Assembly: GCF_000003815.2 (NCBI RefSeq)
Contig: NC_049982.1
Span: 33,857,137 to 33,921,136, forward strand
Direction: 5' to 3'
From: Branchiostoma floridae
Taxonomy: Eukaryota; Chordata; Leptocardii; Amphioxiformes; Branchiostomatidae
DNA: 64,000 bases
Positions 1-10,600 of the stretch are shown piece after piece. Each line of letters opens with the position of its first letter. Within the stretch, counting starts at the first letter, position 1. A model generated the notes under the pieces. That model searched no databases and was not told the origin of the DNA. It worked only from the letters and a program-made list of their open reading frames with translations. The translations under genes were made by a program, and so were the position numbers.

Positions 1-2940
1 TAAGAAGGAGAACACTAGGATTTTCTGCGTTAGGAATCATAAGGTGTACTGTGTGGAGCCCTTATTGAAATTGTCCAGTTCCTCCTGTATAATGGAAGAT
101 ATATCTTCTTTATGATGGAATGCAAACATGCATGTATTCCATCAAAAGAACGAGTTTCACACATCTATACAAATTTGGGTAAAGTGTATTATAGTATAAC
201 GAATAGATTAAGTATAGCCAATAAGCCTACAAACGCTACAAAACTTTCATCGAGGTACGAGGTCTTCGAACTGTTGTTCCATTCGATTCAATTGTTGCAG
301 TTCATTTGTTCAAGATGGTACGTATCGTATGAAAGTTGTGTGTTCTGTTTGTTCTGTGTGTTCAGCGCAAGGCCTTCAAAATGATGAAATATGTGCCCAA
401 TGTCATTGCTGAAAAAGCCCATTGTACTGCTTTGTCTTGATCGAATCTGATGAAAGATGTACAAATGTACAAAACAAGCTAGTCTTTATCTTTACTGCTT
501 CAAGTCTTGTTTAACAGGAGCACATTTTTGGTACAAACAAATCGCACTGGCACGGTTACAGAAATATATTATGGAACCTAAAACATTGGAACTCAGAAAA
601 ATATGTTCGGTGAAAATGCTTAAGGACAAGAACAAGCAGCACAAAATACCCTATTCACGTATGGGGAAATATAATAACATAGCATCATATGCATACATAA
701 GCCAGGCCCTGAGTGTTCAATATGCTGCTATTTGATACCAGTCTCATATCAGAAAAGTATCATAAAGCCATTCCGTTAGCCAGGCCCACATTTTCAAGAA
801 TCGATAGCATCATTGACTGGCTTAACTTCTCTTCCAGAGTGACGCCACGTTTAATGGCTTGCTGTGATCAGGAATAGATTATGTAGTTCATTCACCATTG
901 AACAAGTCTTAAAAATGCTTTATTATATACGCGCATAGTGATAAGGATGTCGATGGTTCTAAGTGCGCATGCACTGGGAGATGCGTCGTGGGTAAATTAA
1001 AGGCCCCTTGGGCATTAAGCAACGTATAGACATGCCTTGATCATGGTCTCGACAAGAATTGTTTCCAAATAAAAAGGCCTACACTTGCTCGCGAGGAAAT
1101 ATAGTACATTTCACTCCACCTGCCCCCATATAGAAAAAAACAATTTTATAAAGGTCACCCCTGCGAGGATGGACTCTTCCAGTGGCGCCTCCAACTGAAT
1201 CGGTTTAAATCACCCAAAACGACTAAAATAACCAGCCTAGTCAAAAATGAAACTTAACACCGCGTATAAGAATGGACCGTTCCAGAATGGGCAAGTCCCA
1301 AAACACCTCGGCTCAAACAGGACTTTTGCATAATAACCGCAACCTAAAATTGAATCTGCCCACCGTGCAAGAAAGGACTCTTTTAGGTCACCCTTATGTT
1401 AAATGAACCTCTCCTAATAAATTTTTATAAGCATACGTCAAAGGCAAGCCGTTTCAAAATTTGGGGTCATCCCGTTGTAATGGTAAAGCACAGGAAACTA
1501 TTTGTTTATTTTCAGTAAAATAATGGGAAAAATCGATCATTTTAAACTGATGTATGCGAAAGTGTTATTACAGTCCTATGCACATAGGCCTGCCTATAAT
1601 GATTCCAGCCAGAGGTCATTTTGGTTCTTCTTCTTCTTTTGGTTCTAATACCAGTGCGCAACAAAAAAAACATGATAATAAATTTTGGTTGAACAAGTGC
1701 TTTTGAAAAAGATCTGTGCCTTGGCTTGAAGTAGAGATAATTTGCTTATCTGCTAAATACGTCTGCAGTATATCGTTCTTTGATAGCTATGTGCAAAGTG
1801 TTATTTCCAAGCTGCCAATAATTGGGCAGATCATCAACTGAAAGGTAAGATACAGTGGTAGAGATGGTTTTACTCTGTTGTTAATTGTATCACCTTTAAA
1901 CATTATCTTTGATTGGTAATGAGTGAAAGAGAAGAGTACACGGTGGCTGTGATTAGACTTACAAGTGATAATTGAGTGCGATAAACAGTTTGCACGGGGA
2001 CAGCGGTTGGAAGATTGAGTGCAAAACACAGTCTGCACGGTGGAAGGGATTGATAAAGAGTGCAAGAGCACAGTGCACTGTGGCAGTGATTAGACTTTTC
2101 TTGTCTTCTTGATGGCGTACTTTTAATTGAATATCTAGTTTGATTTCACTAGTTTGACCCTGTGTTCAAATAAAGCTGTTGCAAAAGTTAAGACATGGTA
2201 TATTCCTCGACATATGTATACTTAACGCAGATCAGCTATGGCAATCAGGCAGAGCTGTTGTGTGACTTCTGGACTGTGGACTGCACTGGAGTGTCTCGAC
2301 TCTCTTTAATAGAACGAACTTCGTAACAATGACATGTGTCACATACAGCAAATGCTTCTTCCAAGGCATTTTTACCCAGAAGAAAACAAATAGTAAAGTT
2401 TTCTCTGTCATCTTATTTTCTATTCTACATCCATCCCCTTATATCGAATGACGTTCCTGTACAGGTTACAGTGCGCAAAAAAGTACGCTTGATAAAAAAA
2501 ACCATAAAGTATATTCAGGAACACACAGAACTCGGACGTTACCTTTCGATGAATTAAATGAGTCCGGAACGGAGGAAAGACGCTAGCGCACACAGACTGA
2601 CTTTTAATCTGAGACTCGTAGATTTGCTGATTGAAACACGGAATTTGACGAAAAAAATCGTTAGGTCTGCATTATCCATATTACAGCTATAATCAATTGC
2701 AGAAATGAGTCCAAAAGAAACTACAGCGCACTGAAAAGAAGCACTTGCGCCATGCTGAATGGATTTTGAAACGCACGAACCTTTCCGGACACTTGAGAAA
2801 CTAATGTTGAGGGACTATAATGAATTCGGTATATATTGAATGAATGTTTAAAAAATAAATTTAAAAAAAAAGAATCCAAAAGTCGAGTGTAGAACCTACG
2901 ATGTATATGTATATATAATAGATGTCTAAAAGTACACATA
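1..2940. other. Non-coding, no recognised gene
   Basis: All reading frames are short and show no protein similarity I recognise. The remaining 3' exons of the minus-strand SLC18 gene are not here, so this is probably intron sequence. It contains a degenerate module at 1080-1440 that resembles 14770-15010 and a weak ~55-bp repeat near 1930-2095 built on 'gagtgc..aacagt.tgcacgg'. Confidence 0.5.
1080..1440 (+). repeat. Diverged interspersed repeat with 'gcaagaatgg' modules, copy 1
   Basis: Modules such as 'gaggatggactcttccag', 'aaattgaatc' and 'gtgcaagaaaggactctttt' followed by 'ggtcaccc' recur in the same order at 14770-15010, so both are copies of one old element with internal periodicity. 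No coding potential seen. Confidence 0.45.
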
Positions 2941-3129
2941 CGTGACTAAAACTATGACGTTGGGGACACTAGTATCCTGATGCATTTCAGTCTTTATACT
3001 ACAAACTGTGTATAATAGTTCACACCATACAGAAGTGACAGGGATGGTCACAGTCACTCTTTTACTAGTTGTGGATCTGTGCAGCCATCGGCTTCACCTT
3101 TTACATTTTCTGTTGGGACACAAAGCAGA

Positions 3130-3720
3130 CGTAGGTGGGGAACATTGTGACCAAACTGGCTCTGCAACTCAAGGGCATGCAGCAAGGGGGCCCAAACTAA
3201 TACCACTTCCAACTTACATTGACAGGTACATGCGTCCCCAAAAAATCAAGTTCACAGCATGTCCATGCACAAACATTAAAATAAAACGGCCAAGTGTCAA
3301 GTTCAAACAAAAATCAAACTTGAGCGTTAAGCAACCACCCACATCCCATGTACCAAATATCATTGCGATCGCACGTTTCGCTCTGAAGATACAGCGCCAG
3401 AAACGCCCCTTCCACACACAAAAGGCTACCTGCAGTGTCAAGTTCAAACATCAGGAGGCTTAAAATTAAACCTGAGTGTCAGGCAACCACCACCAACCAA
3501 TGTACTAACTATCATCACAATCACACGTTTAGTTCTGGAGATATAGTGCCAAAACGCCCCTTCAACACACTAAAGGCTACCTGCAGTGTCAAGTTCAAAA
3601 ACAAGGAGACCCAAAATCAATCCTGAGCATCAAACAACCACCCCCAACCCATGTATCAAATATCATCGCAATCACACGTTTCGTTCTGGAGATATACACT
3701 GGAAACCCCCTTCCACACAC
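3130..3720 (+). repeat. Interspersed repeat with internal ~145-bp tandem units
   Basis: Three units starting near 3296, 3436 and 3587 each contain 'gtgtcaagttcaaa', 'atcacacgttt', 'ctggagatat' and 'acgccccttc'. The same element appears once, diverged, at 58990-59420. The ORFs across it merely repeat the unit and are not considered genes. Confidence 0.7.
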
Positions 3721-3849
3721 TCCCATGCTACTAAAAACTCAAAACAGATGTCACAGCTGTCTCCAAGGAGGTTGAGAGAGAGGAAGGCCAGATCACTCCA
3801 TATCAAGAAAAGGGATGTAAATATGTTTTAAACGAACCACAAAACAGCA

Positions 3850-4391
3850 GCAAACTTCTAATGCGAGCTATAGCACAATGGCTCACACGCTCAGTCAAGA
3901 TCACATCATGTCTGGGACAAGAGATACATTGAAATAACTGCTATGATAGATTATTCTTATTAATTATGCAAATATACTTTTATTTTGCATGATTAGTATT
4001 TTATCTTGTACAACATTGTTTAAGGTACCTACATACCGAAAATCATGAAAATCCGTTGTTCCCTTCTTGAGTTATCCTCTTCAGAAGTTTTTGACAAAAA
4101 TGCCCCTGCTATCCCCAAAATAGCCGCTATGGGGCCCAAACTTATGTCACTTCTTCCTGAGCACAAGAGCTATCTAACACATGACCATGGCGTGTTCAGA
4201 ACACAAGATAGCAAAATCGCTGCAGTACCAAGGGAAGCCACTAGGGGGCCCAAAATCTAACCATTTCCTGCTTTCATCACACCCCACTAACACACTAAGC
4301 ATGACATCAGCCCCCCCCCCCTTGTTGACACACAGACAGACAGACAGACGCTAGTGAAAATATAACCTCCATGACATTTTATGGAGGTAAT
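3850..4391 (-). repeat. 'cctccatg' repeat family, minus orientation
   Basis: The outer end is a short hairpin (acctccatgac...tatggaggt, 4373-4391) followed inward by an ACAG microsatellite and modules 'gccgctatggggcccaaac' and 'gccactagggggcccaaaa'. Read on the minus strand it parallels 24186-24540 through the whole series. The inner end toward 3900 is AT-rich and poorly defined. Confidence 0.65.
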
Positions 4392-4556
4392 AACGAATAC
4401 GACAATCACAAACTATGGCATTTCACTGAGGCATAATATCTTTTCCCTTTTTGTGGTACATTGTATATACTAGACAGAAAAGACACCTATGTTGTTGTAC
4501 AGACAGCAACAGCAGTAACAGCAACATAATATCATGCCTACTGAGTCTTTACTCAC

Positions 4557-4649
4557 CAATGCAGCCCAATGCGATCCCACTCAGAGCAATCCCCATGGCC
4601 CTTCCTCTCTCTGCATCATCCGGGTACCGGTCAGCCACAACCGCCATAC
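4557..4649 (-). CDS. SLC18A: SLC18 exon 5: loop 4-5 and TM5
   Basis: This 93-bp exon lies between acceptor actttcag|GTAT and donor ATTG|gtgagt. It reads [20 protein letters not shown] then [12 protein letters not shown], matching the VMAT segment that links TM4 to TM5. It ends in phase 1, so at least one more exon must follow toward lower coordinates. I found none before position 1. Confidence 0.92.
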
Positions 4650-7600
4650 CTGAAAGTGTTGAGACACAAACAACATAATGAAGTTGGCCAATATGTTTAA
4701 GGTATGATTCTTGTCAGGCTCCTGGGGATGTGTTAAAATGCTTGTTAGTGTTATCGACGGCTCTTGATTTTTTTTCTCCAGGCATCTTTTCGACTTATGC
4801 AGAATTATATAACGTCATGATTACGCAATCGAGAATTACGGGGTCACGTTTTTTTTACAAAAGTTATTCCCCGTCCCTAAGGATCCAATGTAAAATGCTA
4901 ATATTTCGGTGAATGACGCATGATAGTAAGTTTAATATTAAATTGCAGCTCTTGTGGATATCTTCTGAATTGATTTTTGGTGAACTTTTCAAGATTCTAA
5001 AGGTGCCTTCTGCAGTGGTTCCTCCCTGATTTATGGAGCATGGGAACGCATTTGCCTGCGCTTCAGTTGTTAAACCTCAGAACAGCGTAGTTCATATACA
5101 GTTTGTCATAAAACTGCCTTGAAACCAAGTTGTGGTGGTAGTAGTGACGCAATCCACTTTTATTGGTCGTAAAAAGACCAAGATGCTATTTTGGAGGTCA
5201 GATTTGTATTCGCCATGTGTCAAAACCTCTGTACGCCCATTTTTAGTTGTATCTTCAAGATTATGGATGATATAGTGTTTATGAGTGATTACGGAGATCG
5301 TCCGTTTGACAAGGATTGCCAGAACTTGATAGGCATGTCAGGAATTTTTCTGCGCATGTGTAATTGCATCATCCCTTTAGAGGAGAATAACTCGGGAATG
5401 GGTTAACGGATCTTCATGATATTTGGGATGTAGATAGCTTTAGAGTTATCTTACATAATTGATTGCTAATCATGCAAAACAGGGGCTAATCTGCATAATT
5501 AATAAGGACAGTTTATAAAGACACTGCATTTCATGTTAGAATGCTAAAAATATGCCATACATAATTTATGAGAAAATGCTACAATAGCTTTCTTTGCTAA
5601 GACTTTCATTCTTTGAAGACATTGTAGAGGAGGTAGAGGAGATCAACTGATAAGATTTCTGCAAATAAGAACCTCATTTGTATATCAATGAGAAACATTT
5701 ATAATCGGTCACTCGTCATAAGAGCACCTTTCTTGTTAACAGCAATGCCCTACAAACATCCATCGCGTAAAACAATCTTCATACAGACAGACAGGCGAAA
5801 GTGTAGAACACAAATACAACACACCTACTACAGCAATCATTAATACTTTCAAAACAATAAAACAGTCGCCATGGCAATAGTTTTTAATGCCACACTTATT
5901 CCTAGCATTTTGTATGACTGTAGAGATATTGTAATCTTGCATATTTAACTAGCTGATTTTACCGATTCTTTAGAACTTAAGGCGTAATCTTCAGGTCTTT
6001 GAATGACCATAACTCTCTAACGGTATGCCCGATTTCGTAGAAATGAAATCCATTCTATTTTGTGCTATGAACTATCCAATAATATCAAGTGTGAAAAGCT
6101 ATAAAGAGTTTGCTATCACTAATTTGAGACAACTACTTTGCCCTTGAATTTTGACAAATAGCAACATCTAACAGGAACGTATATGGGATTATGAAAATAG
6201 AACTACATGTACATAACTAATAACATTTATAGTTATTTTTTGAAAAATGTGATTTTGAATTTTAAACAAAAAAAACTCTTTTGATGTTCCCATGTTGAAC
6301 ATCATGTTGAGCTGATTGAACTTTATATTGCAGCAACACCGGACCCCCACACTTTGACTACGTTGCCAGTAATTAAGTGTTGTCTAGGGTCAGCTACCAA
6401 TAAGTGCCATAATGCTTCACTTGTGCTTGACATTGTTACATTGGCATTTAGAGTAATTCATCATTCGAGGCCTCAGGCAACCTATAACCATTAGAATAAC
6501 AAAGAATTCATGAAAGTGTTCTGGTAACCCATGCTAAAACCAGAATATGAACAATATTCTGATTAACATTTATTCAAACCGCGAGTCTTGACATGTTTTG
6601 GCCGTGCTGACGACCAGGTCAGCTCATATTGGTACTTTGCAAGTAAAACGTACATACACAACGTGTATATATCCGTGTATTTGAATGCGACAGCACGGAT
6701 GTAACCTGACGTTGATAGACCAACGATTGCAAGGTACAGTTGAATTACCCTGATGGTATCGAAACAGATCAGTCCCAGCGGATTCTGTAGATGGCCAGAT
6801 TACCGCTTTACATTCATTATCAAGCCATCCTGTCACCGTGTACTTTGCGTCACTTTGAATGAGGTTGTTGGGTATCTTCAGACGCCGCATGCCACATGTC
6901 ACATTGACACAAGTCTACCCATTTTACTACTGTCAGTTTGGAATGGGACGGATTTTTGGCGACGCCTCAGGGGCGAGCCAAATGGTATATATTAGGTTCA
7001 GTCTGCAAAAATTTAAGGAATTGCACAGGCATGTTTCCACAGGCATGCTAGGCATAATTCCACGGGCAAGAATTGAATGTTAGCCTTGATGAATGTGAAA
7101 TAGAATTTGGGTCATGTCCTAGAAAGCTGGGATCAGGGGGATGGTTGGGTCAACTCAGGTCAACTGATAGGGATAGCCATATACAACAGGTAGACACGAA
7201 ATGTTACATATTAAGGTCATAATCTTGAATGATGGCAAATGGGAATTATATTCAGAGCTAAATGTAATTTTCATGGCATATAACAAAGGTATATCAAGGT
7301 CATACACTGGTAATTTTCATGGCATATACTAAAGGTATATCAAGGTCACACATTGTGGGACCGCGTGGCGCAGAGGCAGCATGTTCGGCTCTTGACCGAG
7401 AGGTGGCCGGTCAATCTGTCCCAGGTTTCTAGGCCAAATACCTCTAGCCCCAAAGGGAGTCTCCATGACCCACTTTCTTCCAGCGGCTGGAATTCCAGAA
7501 GCCCTGTCAACATTGGCTGCCTGACTGGAATTCCAAACATTCCCATTGAGCATTCCTCTTGACACGTGTCTGTACAATTCCTGGAAGTTTTACAGACTGA

Positions 7601-10600
7601 ACACAATAAGAATTTTGATATACCATTTGGCTCGCCTCGTGGCAGCTAGTGGATGCTATACTTTGGTGACGGAGGTAAAAGCCAGAGGGAGATTCTTGCA
7701 TCGACTATTATTGCTGTGGGTGGCGAAGACATCTATTGTGTGGACAGCTCAACAGTCAAGTCATCCAAAGGACTGGGATATTGCTGAGTTGGACAGTCGT
7801 GTTGATTAGGGGCAAGAAAGTTATTCAAGGAAATCTGAAAACAGTTGGTTCTTACCTAATTTTTTTTCTTCTCCACTACCCTCCTCACAATAACTCTGTT
7901 GTGTGTATTGACCCCGTTCACACTCAGAAAAACGATTCGAATAAAACATGTTATCCGAATAAACTGCCCGATCCGAGTAAAGCTTGTGAACGATCCCAAA
8001 TCACTTGATTTCATCGAAACGAATCCTCCGCGATCCACCTCGGGGAGGTGGATGGAACTGGGGCAAGTGGATAGAACTGCCCTGCGGGGAGTCTCGATTC
8101 GTGCGATTCGGCAGTGTGAACGCGCAAGTGGATAGGCTTCCGCTTGCTCCGATGTTCATCCAGGAACTTGCGGTCATAGTGCACATCGCGCGGGAAATAC
8201 AAGACACGCCAGATCGCTTCATTTTTCAGCTATCATTTTCCAAATGGACAACGGAACAAACGAAGCTGCTCGTTTTCATCTGAAAGCAGGAGGAGTCGCA
8301 GAAAAAGCTCGAGAAGGTCCATATGGCATAAAAACAGGGACATTTATGAAGATACATCCAAAGGAATGGCGGAGCATGGAGCTAAGAAATCCCTTGACCA
8401 GTGCAGAAATTTAAAAAAAGTGAAGAATATCACTGTCAACTTCCGTCAGATGTGACGATACGTCTGTGGAACGCAACTAACGTTTTATTTGGATTACCGA
8501 AGAGCAGTGTGAACACAATTTTGGATCGGATAGAAAACTTTTATTCGGATAAATGTTGTATTCGAATCATTTTTCTGAGTGTGAACGGGGTCTTATTATA
8601 GAAGTAGGGGAAGTGCATTACTCTTTATTGCTGATACATGTACAGATAGCTGTGCATTTCATTCCTGAGGGCTGGTTCGTTACATGTACCAGGAATAGTA
8701 CATTTCTCTTGGCTGTAGGTTTCAGCTGTTCCATCCTTTACAGGCGGGCTAGTGAATTATACCAGGGATTGTGCGATACATTACAGGGAAGTTTTAGTCG
8801 TTATGTTGGTGTTCACCTCAATCGTCGCCATGGCAATAACGTTTTTATTGCAAGTCTTATTGTATATGTATCCCCCGGATACAGATGTAAAGGCAGCTGT
8901 TCCATCCTTTAAAACTGCAAAAGCCGGTCACTCGTGACGTTTTGATTTAATTGCCCATTGCAATTGTGCAACATTTTATCCCCGACATTGAAAATATTCT
9001 CGGGGACAAAGCCTTTATAACATATGCAGCCACTTTTCAGCGCATTTGCATTGTTATTTTGTATTTCTGATGCTTGTGAACTGTGCAAAGCAAGCTTTAC
9101 AAGGCCTGCTATGCTCCTGAATCCATCTTAAACTATTCCGTAACAATACAATGTACACTGGTTTGAAATGGGAAAAATTACTGGGGGAAAAAACACACGT
9201 AAAGAAAAAGTGAGAAATCTACTATCTATATTGTCCTGATGTAAAATGATGGACCTTTCAAATATTTGGGTATGGAAATTGCAAATTTAATGCTATATTG
9301 ATCCAGCCTTTGTATATTTTACTGTGATAGGAAGATACATCAAGCAAAATATCAAAACATATTTCATCTCAAGGCAAACAATATAAAAAGTTTTTTACCG
9401 GCAACAGATGAGCAGGCAGACCCGATCCCTTGTATGCTTCTGGCAATGAAGAGGACGGCATAACTCTCCCCAAAGGCAAAAACTGGAATGCACAGAACAT
9501 TAATGGAAAATCATATCCTAACAAAATACCTAGCTATTCGTATTGTTCAAGGATATGACAAGAGGATATCTACTTATTCTGCTATTCAAAATGATAAATC
9601 ATAAGATTACTGTTTTAATTGATGACGCGAAGAAATAATTCATTTCATTGACGCCTTGGGTAAGAAATGTATTAAAACCAGAATAACAATTAGGCGTTTT
9701 GGAGAAAATGGTTAAACCGTTTGTTATGACATTTGTAATCATTATGGTAAATATGCTAACTTAATTTCGCATTTTAAGTAACCATCTAAATGCCATCGTA
9801 CCCTGGCTGCAAGTTTCGTGTTCAATCAATATTGATTGATTGATTATTTCAAGTAGCAAATAGTTCACTACAAAGGTTTTACGGAGAAAATGGATTGGAT
9901 ATTTACCTACTGTTGATACAAGGGTAATAGCGAAGCCAATGAACATGGGTATCCCATAGCCGACTCTGCAACGAGAGAGAAAACACAGTCAATATGATAC
10001 CACGCTCCCGTCCTATTTTATATTCGACTTATGAATGACGAGTTCAAATAAACTAAAATCCTGTTTTGTAACGATGCATGCTAGAATGGAGAGTCAAAAA
10101 TACCCGGCCTCTAGGTCCATGTATGGATATGGTATGGAGTTATAAATAGGACTGTAAGGCGATGCAGGAAATTGGCCCAATAAATCAGATAATGCACTAC
10201 TTAAGCCATTAAGAATTATACACTATATCACTGGAAATAGAACGCGTAAGCTTTTCTTCATTTTATCTTTCTTTAGGAGTGGATCAATGACATCACTAGC
10301 TTTTATGAAAGGGTGTGGTAGTTGAACACACAACACCACTAGCCCTTGTTGTGGTGATCGCATAAAGTTGTGTGACCCAGGCCTACGGAGAAGAAGATTG
10401 GCGCCGCCCTATGCACCATCTTGTGCGGGAAGGACAGATTTACATATAATGAAAATAGTGGTTTGGTCTTGACTGATCCTGCCTACCTGTTTGTCATTGG
10501 ACCCACAAATGGGTTGACTATAAGCTGGATGGTCGCCTTGGACGCGAACAGTATACCAACGGGTAAATTCTCATCTACTAAATCTTGATTTGTTGGCACC

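Larger units (their letters stand above)
4650..9398 (-). other. SLC18 intron 4 (4.7 kb), repeat-filled
   Basis: The intron runs from GT next to 9399 to AG next to 4649. It contains AT-rich fragments of the cctccatg repeat family (about 5400-5740), a fold-back element with a tRNA-like core, a 683-bp DNA transposon relic, and two X-box-like palindromes. No additional in-frame exon was seen. Confidence 0.75.

Noticed and set aside
3008-3463. 151-codon forward frame
   Set aside because: It lies in an interspersed repeat with tandem units; the peptide repeats with the DNA unit.
7357-7422. Functional tRNA-Lys gene
   Set aside because: T arm and B box are defective, no terminator T run follows closely, and it lies inside a repeat.
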